A stretch of 64,000 nt of DNA from Tenacibaculum sp. MAR_2009_124 (GTDB taxonomy: Bacteria > Bacteroidota > Bacteroidia > Flavobacteriales > Flavobacteriaceae): the NCBI RefSeq assembly GCF_900105455.1, contig NZ_FNSF01000001.1, forward strand, positions 1,569,001 through 1,633,000, in the 5' to 3' direction. A model generated the notes under the pieces. The model saw nothing but the letters and a program-made list of their open reading frames with translations. It was not told the DNA's origin and ran no database searches. Both the position numbers and the translations under genes were made by a program. Below are positions 23,915-31,805 of this stretch, piece after piece (positions within the stretch are counted from its first letter, which is position 1; each line of letters opens with the position of its first letter).

Positions 23915-24193
23915 ATGAAAAAAACACTTATTGCACAGATTCAGGTAAAAGCTAATGATATTGAAATATTTATAGAGCTAGCAAAACAAATGGTTAAAAC
24001 GAGTAATAATGAAGAAGGATGTATCACTTATGAGTTATTTAATCATATAGATTCAAAGGATAAATTCCTTTTTTTTGAAGAATATTCTAATGAAGATGCT
24101 CTTAATTATCATAATACATCTGATCATTTTCATCAGTTCTTAAATGATATTACCCATAAGCTTGTTAAAGAGCCAATAATCACTAAGTATTAG
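23915..24193 (+). CDS. Antibiotic biosynthesis monooxygenase (ABM/YgiN-like) protein
   Basis: A 92-residue dimeric alpha-beta barrel protein of the ABM family (putative quinol monooxygenase). It has the pattern IAQIQVKANDIEIFIELAK at the start, then NEEGCITYELFNHIDSKDKFLFFEEY and a C-terminal HFHQFLNDI. Such proteins oxidise quinols or act in heme and stress responses. It is four bases before the AraC-type regulator gene, and the pair is probably one transcript with the regulator controlling its own operon. Confidence 0.85.
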   Translation: MKKTLIAQIQVKANDIEIFIELAKQMVKTSNNEEGCITYELFNHIDSKDKFLFFEEYSNEDALNYHNTSDHFHQFLNDITHKLVKEPIITKY

Positions 24194-24197
24194 TCGA

Positions 24198-24986
24198 ATG
24201 GTAAAAACACATTACAAACCTTCAAAATATCTATCCTCTTATGTTGATAGATATTTTGTTTGTAAGCAAAACATTGGTCTGCCTTTAATACTTCCAGGAA
24301 CTGGTTTAGAGTTGTTATTTCACCTAAATAAACCACTCTCCATTGATGGGGTATCTTTACCCAAAGCACACACTATATGTCCGAGAACTGCAATTCAATT
24401 CGATCATAACAATCATATAGAATATTTAGCAGTTCGTTTTAAAAGTGGAGCCTTTAGACATTTCACTTCCATTCCTTATTTTAATATTGTGAACCAATAT
24501 TTAAGTGTTGAAGATATTTGGTCTATCGACGGTAAGCAACTTTCACAACAGTTAAACGACCTGACTCTTATAGAAGAAAAAATAAAATGTATAGAGATTT
24601 TTTTACTAAAGAAACTCTCGAAGTACAAATCAACCGAAAGTGTACATTGGAATGCTAGTTTACATCAACTCTACCGAGAGTTTAACTCTATAAGCTTTCT
24701 TGACCTTGCCTTAAAATGCAACATTAGTTATAGACAATATGAACGAAATTTTAAACAAAAATTTGGTATTACACCAAAAAAATTTCAAAGAATTACAAGA
24801 CTACAAAAGACTGCAAAAGAAGTGTTATTAAACAAAACTGATTCCTATTTACATATTGCCTTGGATAACGGGTATTATGATCAGAGTCATTTTATAAAAG
24901 AGTTTAAAAACCTATCTGGTATAACTCCTTCCGAATACTTTATTAAAGATAATTTTAGCAATCATTTTTATTATAAGTCAATATAA
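24198..24986 (+). CDS. AraC family transcriptional regulator
   Basis: A 262-residue regulator. The N-terminal sensor (DUF6597-like, about 1-140) contains YVDRYFVCKQ and LPGTGLELLFHL. The C-terminal two-helix-turn-helix DNA-binding domain contains SFLDLALKCNISYRQYERNF and YLHIALDNGYYDQSHFIKEFKNLSG, ending TPSEYF. It follows the ABM gene by four bases. Ligand unknown. Unlike the split regulator at 17887-20416, this one is intact. Confidence 0.9.
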   Translation: MVKTHYKPSKYLSSYVDRYFVCKQNIGLPLILPGTGLELLFHLNKPLSIDGVSLPKAHTICPRTAIQFDHNNHIEYLAVRFKSGAFRHFTSIPYFNIVNQYLSVEDIWSIDGKQLSQQLNDLTLIEEKIKCIEIFLLKKLSKYKSTESVHWNASLHQLYREFNSISFLDLALKCNISYRQYERNFKQKFGITPKKFQRITRLQKTAKEVLLNKTDSYLHIALDNGYYDQSHFIKEFKNLSGITPSEYFIKDNFSNHFYYKSI

Positions 24987-25094
24987 CTTTCTCGTATTTT
25001 TCTTCTTTATGAATAACAACTTTATTTACAAGAATATAGTACTTTAGTATTTTTAATTTTTAGCCTTAGTTATTTAAAACACTCCTAATCCTAA

Positions 25095-26267
25095 ATGAAA
25101 AAACTATTACATATTGCTTCTCTCCTTTTTACCATTTGTTCTTACTCTCAAGAATCAGTGTTTTACTCAACTAATCAATTTGAAAATGGAACTTCCTCAA
25201 AATTTAATTTAGAAGTATACAACCTTAATTTTATTAAAAACAATGAGTATTTCAATTTTATTGCTGACGGATATACTCTTTTAGGGAGTCAGGTTTATCC
25301 ACAAGTTCAATATAATAATTCAAAAAACACTCGCTTTAAAGCCGGTGTTTTTATCCAAAAGAATTTCGGAGAAAATAAAATTGAAAACATAGTTCCTACT
25401 TTTAGTTTTCAATACATAAATGGAAATCATGAATTTATCATAGGTAATTTTTTTGCTAGAAATAATCACGGAACTATTGAACCTATTTTAGCTAGTGAGA
25501 AAATTCTGAGGGATGACGTTATTGAGACAGGCCTACAATACAAATATAAATCTTCCAAACTCTCATTAAATACTTGGCTAAATTGGGAAAATTACATTCG
25601 CCCAGATGATGATTTTAAAGAAGTTTTCACATTTGGAATTTCAGCAAATATTAATGCTACCAAAAACTTAACTTTTCCTGTTCAATTTATAACAAGACAT
25701 AAAGGAGGTCAAATCAATAAAAAGGTAAGAGATGAGTTAAACATTATTGATATTTACGATATTCATAACTTAGCTACAGGAGTAAAATACAACTTCAAAT
25801 TGAATACGAATAATCAATTTATAGTTAGCTATTATTACCTTTTGCATACTACCAATGCCCCATTAGCTGAGCACCCATTTTCAAATGGAAATGCAAACTA
25901 CTTTAAATTAAGATATTTACACCGAAACTTCAATTTCATGCTTTCTTACTTTAAAAGTAACAAATTTGTAACTGCCTTAGGTAATGATATGTTTAACTCT
26001 TACTCATTAAAGATCGATAATAACTATTGGAACGGAGAGTTAGATAATCGATATGAAAACCTTCAAGAACCCAATAGAGAATTAATATTTGCCAAAGCAT
26101 TTTATGAAAACTCATTAGCTAAAAACATTAAAATTGGGGTTCAATTGGAAGGATTCTTCCAACTCAATGATTCTACTGAAACTTTAGTAACTCAAGAAAA
26201 CAAAAAGAATAATTTCGATTACTCGTATGGTGTTTACGTAAGGTTTAATGATTTGTTTAAGCTTTAA
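25095..26267 (+). CDS. Putative outer-membrane beta-barrel protein
   Basis: A 390-residue exported protein with a signal peptide (cleavage near TICSYSQ, about residue 20). Beyond it there are many alternating polar/aromatic strands, for example KFNLEVYNLNFI, FKLRYLHRNFNFMLSYF and YSYGVYVRFNDLF. The C-terminal residues resemble a barrel-closing strand. No enzymatic motif was seen. It is monocistronic and convergent with the LytTR gene, only seven bases away. Function not recognised; a porin-like or surface scaffold is possible. Confidence 0.6.
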   Translation: MKKLLHIASLLFTICSYSQESVFYSTNQFENGTSSKFNLEVYNLNFIKNNEYFNFIADGYTLLGSQVYPQVQYNNSKNTRFKAGVFIQKNFGENKIENIVPTFSFQYINGNHEFIIGNFFARNNHGTIEPILASEKILRDDVIETGLQYKYKSSKLSLNTWLNWENYIRPDDDFKEVFTFGISANINATKNLTFPVQFITRHKGGQINKKVRDELNIIDIYDIHNLATGVKYNFKLNTNNQFIVSYYYLLHTTNAPLAEHPFSNGNANYFKLRYLHRNFNFMLSYFKSNKFVTALGNDMFNSYSLKIDNNYWNGELDNRYENLQEPNRELIFAKAFYENSLAKNIKIGVQLEGFFQLNDSTETLVTQENKKNNFDYSYGVYVRFNDLFKL

Positions 26268-26274
26268 ATATTTA

Positions 26275-27033
26275 TTATTCTATCCAATTTTTAAAATCTT
26301 TTACACGATCTCTACTAACTATAATTTCTGCTTCATCATAATTATGAAGTTTTAACTGTAGTCGTGAATTGGTATAAGATACAATATCTTTTATGGAATT
26401 GATATGAACAATATATGTTCGGTTAACTCTAAAAAATTGTTCTGGATTAAGTTGCTCATTCCAATGTTCTAATGAATTATCAATCAAGTAATTTCTATTA
26501 CTACTTGTATGAATATACGTTGCCTTATTTTCTGAATAAAAACATTCTATTTCATCAGAGTGTATTATTTTAATATGCTGACCAACTTTAATAGTAAATC
26601 TCTTCTTATACTTTCTATCAATCGGGTTGATCAATAACTTTCTAATATCATCAATATTTACTTGTAAGCCCGTCTGCTTATTATCGTTTTGTTCTTTAAA
26701 CTTATCAACGGCTATTTTTAATTCATCCTCGTCAATAGGTTTCAACAAATAGTCAATAGAATTTAATTTAAAAGCCTTTAAAGCGTACTCATCATAAGCC
26801 GTAGTAAAAATAATAGCTGACTTTACCTGTACTTCCTCAAATATTTCAAAAGATAGGCCATCAGAAAGTTGAATATCAAGAAAGATAAGATCTGGATGTG
26901 TGTTTTGCTGAAACCAGTTTATAGATTCTTCTACAGAATGTAACATCTTGGTCACTTCTAAATCTAATGCTGCCAACATTCGCTGAAGTCTTCTTGCTGC
27001 GGGCTTTTCATCTTCTATAACTATTATATTCAT
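26275..27033 (-). CDS. LytTR family response regulator
   Basis: A 252-residue regulator. The receiver domain (1-120) has acidic residues in VIEDEK, phospho-acceptor Asp53 in LIFLDIQL, and Lys in YLLKPI. A LytTR DNA-binding domain fills about 145-250, with FTIKVGQHIKIIHSDEIECFYSE and FRVNRTYIVHINSIK. Its cognate sensor is the LytS-type kinase at 28595-29953, from which it is separated by five 2TM genes on the same strand. It is the last gene of the cluster. DNA target unknown. Confidence 0.92.
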   Translation of the reverse strand: MNIIVIEDEKPAARRLQRMLAALDLEVTKMLHSVEESINWFQQNTHPDLIFLDIQLSDGLSFEIFEEVQVKSAIIFTTAYDEYALKAFKLNSIDYLLKPIDEDELKIAVDKFKEQNDNKQTGLQVNIDDIRKLLINPIDRKYKKRFTIKVGQHIKIIHSDEIECFYSENKATYIHTSSNRNYLIDNSLEHWNEQLNPEQFFRVNRTYIVHINSIKDIVSYTNSRLQLKLHNYDEAEIIVSRDRVKDFKNWIE

Positions 27034-27050
27034 TGGTGAATTCTCTATTT

Positions 27051-27364
27051 TTAGTCTTTATTAATTAACTCTTTTATTTTTCTTTCTTCCCATTCCTTTC
27101 CCAAAAACTTACTCAATCCAAATACTCTAAATGCATCTATAATTAACACTACTCCCCATATTCCCCACAAAGTGTAATGTTCAAAACCATTTTCCGTAAA
27201 TCTATTACTAATCTTGAGATCACCATAAATTTTAATAACAATATTAAAATAGTTGGACAAAAACATAAAAACTATATTAATAATTACATACATAAATGCT
27301 GATAGAACTCTTTCAGCTCTTTTACTCGTCTCTGAGCTTTAATTCTTATTTTATCTACTTCCAT
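27051..27364 (-). pseudogene. 2TM-domain protein, frameshifted copy
   Basis: The downstream frame (27051-27293) encodes MYVIINIVFMFLSNYF, a second hydrophobic segment and the family end FLGKEWEERKIKELINKD. The missing N-terminus is found just upstream in another frame, starting at ATG 27364-27362, and includes RRVKELKEFYQHL, which matches the paralogues next door. The join lacks one base (or four, judged by paralogue spacing), so the two parts are out of phase. The TAA in the upstream frame follows after 26 codons. The copy is probably inactive, unless the shorter piece works alone. Confidence 0.7.
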
Positions 27365-27372
27365 TACTTCTA

Positions 27373-27684
27373 TTATTCATCCATATATTCCTTAATCTTC
27401 CTCTCTTCCCAGTTTTTTCCAAGTAAAAGGTTAAATCCAAACACTTTGAATGTATGAAAACCAATACCAATGCCCCAAAAAATCCATAATGAATAACTAT
27501 CAAACTCTGTTAAGGCCTGTTCAAGTGACATTCCAAATTCCATATCCCTCAGTATTCTTCTTACTGAAATAAAAATGTTTACTAAAATATAGGCTGTTAA
27601 ATGTATGTAGTACTTTTTTATTTCATCTACCCTATTTTTGGCTCTCAAATATTTTTCTTGCTGCTTTTTATTATCTATCTCCAT
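27373..27684 (-). CDS. 2TM domain protein (copy 2)
   Basis: A 103-residue protein with a basic N-terminal helix (YLRAKNRVDEIKKYYIHL), two hydrophobic segments (about 30-45 and 68-88) and the conserved tail LLLGKNWEERKIKEYMDE. This is the 2TM domain (PF13239 type) of unknown function, found alone or fused to histidine kinases. It is part of a run of paralogues between kinase and response regulator. Spacing to neighbours is a few bases to 10 bases, indicating one operon. The middle segment differs most among copies. Confidence 0.85.
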   Translation of the reverse strand: MEIDNKKQQEKYLRAKNRVDEIKKYYIHLTAYILVNIFISVRRILRDMEFGMSLEQALTEFDSYSLWIFWGIGIGFHTFKVFGFNLLLGKNWEERKIKEYMDE

Positions 27685-27690
27685 AATACT

Positions 27691-28002
27691 CTATTTTTCA
27701 TTCATAAATTCCTTTATTTTCTTTTCTTCCCATTTTTTATTAAAAACTACGTTAGATCCGAAAACGTTTACTCCATGAAAGAACAATCCTATTCCCCAAA
27801 ACAACCAAGTTGAGTATACTCCAAAATTAGTTATAGCTTCCTTAAATGATCCTCCGTCCGAAGTAATTCCAATAATTATAACTGCTGAAATAAAAATATT
27901 CACCAAAATATAAGATACTGTATGCCAATAAAATCCTTTAATCTTTTCTACTCTCTTTTTAGCTAAGAGATATTTATGTTCTTTTGAATAGTCTTTATCC
28001 AT
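27691..28002 (-). CDS. 2TM domain protein (copy 3)
   Basis: A 103-residue paralogue. The start YLLAKKRVEKIKGFYWHT is followed by segments at about 30-48 and 66-85, and the tail VVFNKKWEEKKIKEFMNEK has Asn-Lys in place of the usual Leu-Gly. It resembles copy 2 in having SDGGSFKEAITNFGVYSTWLF between the segments, so copies 2 and 3 look like a closer pair. No catalytic residues were noticed. Six bases separate it from copy 2. Confidence 0.85.
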   Translation of the reverse strand: MDKDYSKEHKYLLAKKRVEKIKGFYWHTVSYILVNIFISAVIIIGITSDGGSFKEAITNFGVYSTWLFWGIGLFFHGVNVFGSNVVFNKKWEEKKIKEFMNEK

Positions 28003-28004
28003 GA

Positions 28005-28292
28005 TTACTTATTTTTTTCCATGTATTCTTTAATCTTCTTTTCTTCCCATTCTTTACCTAAACCAATTACATTAGCTCCAAAAACTCCAAGCCAATGAAA
28101 GAAGGTAGCTAAAAAAATACCGACCGCAGCAAACCAAAACCAATGAAATTCGGGTGAAAATTTTAAGTTTATAAAAACGATTACTGCTAAGGATACAATG
28201 TTTACCGCAACATGTACATAAAATGCTTTTATTTGTTTAATTCTTTTTTTAGCATCTAAATACTTCTTTTCTTCAATGTATTTATTTTCCAT
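28005..28292 (-). CDS. 2TM domain protein (copy 4)
   Basis: A 95-residue paralogue with YLDAKKRIKQIKAFYVHV, hydrophobic segments around 28-44 and 52-72, a central FSPEFHWFWFAAVG motif, and the tail GKEWEEKKIKEYMEKN. Together with copy 5 and the kinase C-terminus it forms the subgroup with a short F-x-P-x-F-x-W-F-W linker between the two membrane segments. Only two bases separate it from copy 3. Confidence 0.87.
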   Translation of the reverse strand: MENKYIEEKKYLDAKKRIKQIKAFYVHVAVNIVSLAVIVFINLKFSPEFHWFWFAAVGIFLATFFHWLGVFGANVIGLGKEWEEKKIKEYMEKNK

Positions 28293-28298
28293 GATGTG

Positions 28299-28589
28299 TT
28301 ATTTTTCGTCTAAATATTCTTTAATTTTTCTTTCCTCCCAATCTCTTCCGAACCCTAGTTTTTCCGTTCCAAATACACCAAACCAATGAAAGAAAAGACC
28401 TAATAAGGTTCCTAACATAGGATACCAAAACCAATGAAATTCTGGAACAAACTTTAAATTAATAAAAGTTAAAACAGGAATTAATATTGCGGTTACTATT
28501 GCGTGAATGTAAAAGCCTTTTATTTTTTCAACTCTTTTTTTCGCCTTTAAATATTTAGATTCTTCTATATCCGTATATCTCATTATCAC
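28299..28589 (-). CDS. 2TM domain protein (copy 5)
   Basis: A 96-residue paralogue with YLKAKKRVEKIKGFYIHA, FINLKFVPEFHWFWYPMLG in the middle, and the tail FGRDWEERKIKEYLDEK. It is the copy most like the C-terminal domain of the adjacent kinase (NMRFVPQFQWFWFPMLG), which suggests that the kinase domain and the free protein arose by duplication. It starts five bases after the kinase stop. The second residue is also a candidate start (MRYTDIEE). Confidence 0.87.
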   Translation of the reverse strand: MIMRYTDIEESKYLKAKKRVEKIKGFYIHAIVTAILIPVLTFINLKFVPEFHWFWYPMLGTLLGLFFHWFGVFGTEKLGFGRDWEERKIKEYLDEK

Positions 28590-28594
28590 TTTAT

Positions 28595-29953
28595 TTATTG
28601 CTTACGATTTTTTTCCTCATCCATCATTTCTTTAATTTTTCGTTCTTCCCAGTTTTTCCCTAAAAACAAACTATAATTATTAACTTCGAAATAATGAAAC
28701 AATAAACCTATACCCCAGCCTAACATTGGAAACCAAAACCATTGAAATTGAGGAACAAACCTCATGTTTATAAAAATTAAAAACGGAATAACCAAGCAGT
28801 ACGAAACCAAGTTCTGGTAAAACTCTTTTAATTTTTCAACTCTTTCAACTGCTTTGACATATTTACTACTTCCTAAATTTTCTGTACTTACTTTCATATT
28901 CTTTGTATCTGTTAACAGTGGTAAACTCACTGTAAATATTTTATTATTATTGCTTATTTTAACATTTTTATCAGTTATTAAACCATATCGATCTACAATA
29001 TTTCTTAAACCAACCTTTGTACTTTTCCCTATAGCTTCTTTTGGATTTATATTATTACTTATTTGTAAAAAATCCTCTTCTTCATAAATTCTAACTTCTA
29101 ATGGTCTATTTGATGAAACAACATTATGTTTTACAGCATTTTCCAATAACAACTGTAATGAAAGCGGTACTATTTTTAAATCCTGATTACTAACTTCTGT
29201 AGGTATTTCAAATTTCACTGCGTCTTCAAATCTCATTTGCAACAATTCCATATAAGTTTTCGCAAACTTTAATTCTTCTTGAATTGGTACCAATTCTTTA
29301 CTTCGTTGTTCCAATACATATCTATACACTTTCGAAAGCTTTGTAGTGAACTTTTCAGCCTGATAAGGATTTTCTCCAATTAAGGATGTCAATACATTTA
29401 AACTATTGAATAAAAAATGAGGATCAATTTGATTCTTTAATGTTTCGAATTTTGCCGTTTCTGTTTTAGCTACAATTTGCTGTTGAGTAGTTTCTTTTGT
29501 AGCTTCTTTTTTCCACTCAATCATAAAGCCCCTAGCGTGCAAAAACATCGCAACTCCCAAAGAAACATTTATAGCAAATAAGTGAATCCAAACAAATTGC
29601 CCTTTGAAAAAGTTACTTACATCCTTCCCAAATATCAAAATATAGATAACATAATGAATAAAAAGAACCGCTACTATCGTATAGATTAAGGTAGTGATAA
29701 TACCAGCTACTACTCGCTTATTTGTTTCAGTGGTCCAACTCCAACGAATAGACAAATAATCATTAATAATTCCATTCCCCATTCCTAAGATGAAAGAATA
29801 CAACCCTGAGAATAAAAACGATTTTCCAATTCCTTTTAAAGTAAAACTCTGGTATATGAGAACAAAGACAACTGCAAATAATAATGTCATTTTTATGCAA
29901 ACCCATAAATCGTTTTTTAAACGTTCTTTCCAAGTAGTATTCTTCACTTCCAT
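28595..29953 (-). CDS. LytS-type sensor histidine kinase with C-terminal 2TM domain
   Basis: A 452-residue inner-membrane kinase. Four hydrophobic segments lie in residues 18-140. The His_kinase (LytS/YehU) domain follows with the phospho-acceptor His179 in NQIDPHFLFNSLN, and an ATP-binding region with LLLENAVKHNV and GLRNIVDRYG. After about residue 365 comes an added 2TM domain (KYVKAVERVEKLKEFYQN to FLGKNWEERKIKEMMDEE). It presumably phosphorylates the LytTR regulator at 26275. The fusion suggests that the free 2TM proteins interact with or modulate the kinase. Signal unknown. Confidence 0.9.
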   Translation of the reverse strand: MEVKNTTWKERLKNDLWVCIKMTLLFAVVFVLIYQSFTLKGIGKSFLFSGLYSFILGMGNGIINDYLSIRWSWTTETNKRVVAGIITTLIYTIVAVLFIHYVIYILIFGKDVSNFFKGQFVWIHLFAINVSLGVAMFLHARGFMIEWKKEATKETTQQQIVAKTETAKFETLKNQIDPHFLFNSLNVLTSLIGENPYQAEKFTTKLSKVYRYVLEQRSKELVPIQEELKFAKTYMELLQMRFEDAVKFEIPTEVSNQDLKIVPLSLQLLLENAVKHNVVSSNRPLEVRIYEEEDFLQISNNINPKEAIGKSTKVGLRNIVDRYGLITDKNVKISNNNKIFTVSLPLLTDTKNMKVSTENLGSSKYVKAVERVEKLKEFYQNLVSYCLVIPFLIFINMRFVPQFQWFWFPMLGWGIGLLFHYFEVNNYSLFLGKNWEERKIKEMMDEEKNRKQ

Positions 29954-29962
29954 ATTATTGTA

Positions 29963-30376
29963 TTAAAATCTAATTTTTAAAGATACATTTTTATCAGTCA
30001 CATCAAACTTGGCATCATCATATCTCGGAGGTCCAAAATTCATTTTGTTATTTGTTGCCCCATAATCTTCTAATGGCATCCCGTTGGCTTCAAAATCCAT
30101 CTTCTCATTACTATTTTTATCATGATAACAAATCACCGCATATTCCCCAGCAGCTACATTTTTAAAAACAACAGAACTCTTTCCTTTAGTTATTGTTGCT
30201 GTTTTACCTTGTATCGGTTGCTTCATATAATTTGCTTTATTGTATAAGGCAAAAATCACCATTCCTTTATCAGAAGTAGCATTTACCACAGTAATTTCAA
30301 TTGATTGATTTTGAGCTGTTGCTACCTTAACGGCAAACATGGATAAAATCAGTGTTACATTTATTATAAATTTCAT
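29963..30376 (-). CDS. DUF2141 domain secreted protein
   Basis: A 137-residue exported protein. The signal peptide ends around residue 21 (VATAQ). The DUF2141 domain shows EITVVNATSDKGMVIFALYN, AAGEYAVICYHDKNSNEKMDFEANGMPLEDYGATNN, and an N-x-K-M-D-F stretch that looks like a metal-binding loop. The family is common in Bacteroidota and uncharacterised. It is the first gene of the kinase-2TM-LytTR cluster, nine bases before the kinase, so its expression is probably linked to that signalling system. Confidence 0.85.
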   Translation of the reverse strand: MKFIINVTLILSMFAVKVATAQNQSIEITVVNATSDKGMVIFALYNKANYMKQPIQGKTATITKGKSSVVFKNVAAGEYAVICYHDKNSNEKMDFEANGMPLEDYGATNNKMNFGPPRYDDAKFDVTDKNVSLKIRF

Positions 30377-30526
30377 TTTTACAGTATTTAAGATTAATTA
30401 CACGGCAAATATCAGCAGACAATTCGCCTTTCTAAACTAAATGATACCGAACTGTAACTTTTCAAAGCTGAATCGTAATCGTAATGAAAAAATGAAAAAA
30501 AAACACTGTAATAATGTAACGTTTTA

Positions 30527-30534
30527 TATTTTTG
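30527..30534 (+). promoter_or_regulatory. TATTTTTG promoter box of the sigma factor gene
   Basis: TATTTTTG matches TAnnTTTG and lies 35 bases before the GTG start at 30570. The remaining divergent gap (30377-30526) presumably holds the opposing promoter; a near match GATATTTG faces the DUF2141 gene. Confidence 0.45.
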
Positions 30535-30569
30535 AGCTACATATAAACATCAAAACATAACTGAACTGA

Positions 30570-31064
30570 GTGCAGAAGGAACTTGAAAATAAATTTTTAG
30601 CCGATTTTGAAAATAATCAAAATATTGTGCACAAAGTTTGTAGGATTTATACTATGAACTCCGATGCTCACAACGATTTGTTTCAGGAGATAACGATTCA
30701 GTTATGGAAAAATTACGAAAAATTCCGAGGAGAAGCCAAGTTTAGTACATGGATGTATAGAGTAGCTTTAAATACGGCTATTTCTTTATATCGAAAATCA
30801 ACAAGAACTATAAAGACTCAAGACATCAGTGAAGTTGCTTTTAAAATACAATCTCACGATTATGATGATACCGAGGAAAAGCAATTAAAGGAACTTTATA
30901 AAGCTATTCGTAAGTTAAATGATATTGATAAAGCTCTTATTTTTTTGTATTTGGAAGACAAACCCTACAAGGAAATTTCAAGTACCCTGGGAATTAGCGA
31001 AGTAAATGCCAGAGTAAAAATGAATAGAGCTAAAGATAAATTAAAAAAAATATTGACCCCGTAA
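30570..31064 (+). CDS. ECF-type RNA polymerase sigma factor
   Basis: A 164-residue sigma-70 family factor of the extracytoplasmic-function type, starting with GTG. Region 2 includes DLFQEITIQLWKNYEKFRGEAKFSTWMYRVALNTAI and region 4 includes LIFLYLEDKPYKEISSTLGISEVNARVKMNRAKDKLKK. The gene is divergent from the DUF2141-kinase cluster and lies seven bases before a membrane-protein gene that is likely its regulatory partner. Target promoters cannot be seen here. Confidence 0.92.
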   Translation: MQKELENKFLADFENNQNIVHKVCRIYTMNSDAHNDLFQEITIQLWKNYEKFRGEAKFSTWMYRVALNTAISLYRKSTRTIKTQDISEVAFKIQSHDYDDTEEKQLKELYKAIRKLNDIDKALIFLYLEDKPYKEISSTLGISEVNARVKMNRAKDKLKKILTP

Positions 31065-31071
31065 GAATTAT

Positions 31072-31725
31072 ATGAACTCATTAGATAAATATAAAAAAGC
31101 TTGGGATAAGCAACCTGAAGATGCTAATAAAGTATCGAAAGTAGATATTTATAAAATGTCACGCTCAAAATCTTCATCTATAGTAAAATGGATTTTTATT
31201 ATCGGTGTTTTAGAGCTTGTATTTTGGGCAGGATTAAACCTGTCTTTTATAGGGAATTCCTATACCGATTTATATGAAACACTTCATATCGTAACTTTCG
31301 TAAATGTTAGTATTTATTTACATTATTTCATTATCATAGTTTTCTTATTTCTATTTTATAAAAACTATAAATCAATTTCTATTTCAGATGACACCAAAAC
31401 ATTGATTAAAAAGATTTTGAAAACACGTAAAGTTGTGAAGTATTATGTCTATTTTAATCTTATTTATGCCTTCATAGCAAATGTTATTGTAATCTTTTTT
31501 CTTTTCAACGATATTGACGGCTTAATGCAATATTATAAAACTCATGGAATCGTTACGCCTAACAATAAAGAAGATCTCACTGTTTATTTAGCAGTAGTTA
31601 TGTTCATTGGCCTTGGATTTATGTTCTTTATATTATGGCTGTTTTATAAATTAGTTTATGGTAGTCTATTAAATAAACTTAATAAAAATTATCGTGAATT
31701 AGTTAAGTTAGACAACTTAAAGTAA
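31072..31725 (+). CDS. Membrane protein partner of the ECF sigma factor (possible anti-sigma)
   Basis: A 217-residue protein. The cytoplasmic N-terminus (1-38) begins MNSLDKYKKAWDKQPE, a style common in proteins that follow flavobacterial ECF sigma genes. It is followed by four hydrophobic segments at about 38-58, 78-100, 122-148 and 165-192, and a basic end. No zinc anti-sigma motif is visible. Position seven bases after the sigma gene is the main argument for an anti-sigma-like role. Unrecognised otherwise. Confidence 0.55.
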   Translation: MNSLDKYKKAWDKQPEDANKVSKVDIYKMSRSKSSSIVKWIFIIGVLELVFWAGLNLSFIGNSYTDLYETLHIVTFVNVSIYLHYFIIIVFLFLFYKNYKSISISDDTKTLIKKILKTRKVVKYYVYFNLIYAFIANVIVIFFLFNDIDGLMQYYKTHGIVTPNNKEDLTVYLAVVMFIGLGFMFFILWLFYKLVYGSLLNKLNKNYRELVKLDNLK

Positions 31726-31764
31726 ATTCACTTAAGGAATATCAAGAAATCATTTACCCAATAA

Positions 31765-31804
31765 AAAAGTAAAAAAGAGAAGTTTTTAGCTTCTCTTTTT
31801 TCTT
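31765..31804. terminator. Bidirectional terminator between convergent genes
   Basis: AAAAAAGAGAAG (31771-31782) pairs with CTTCTCTTTTTT (31790-31801), with A/T runs on both sides. Confidence 0.75.
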
Positions 31805-31805
31805 T

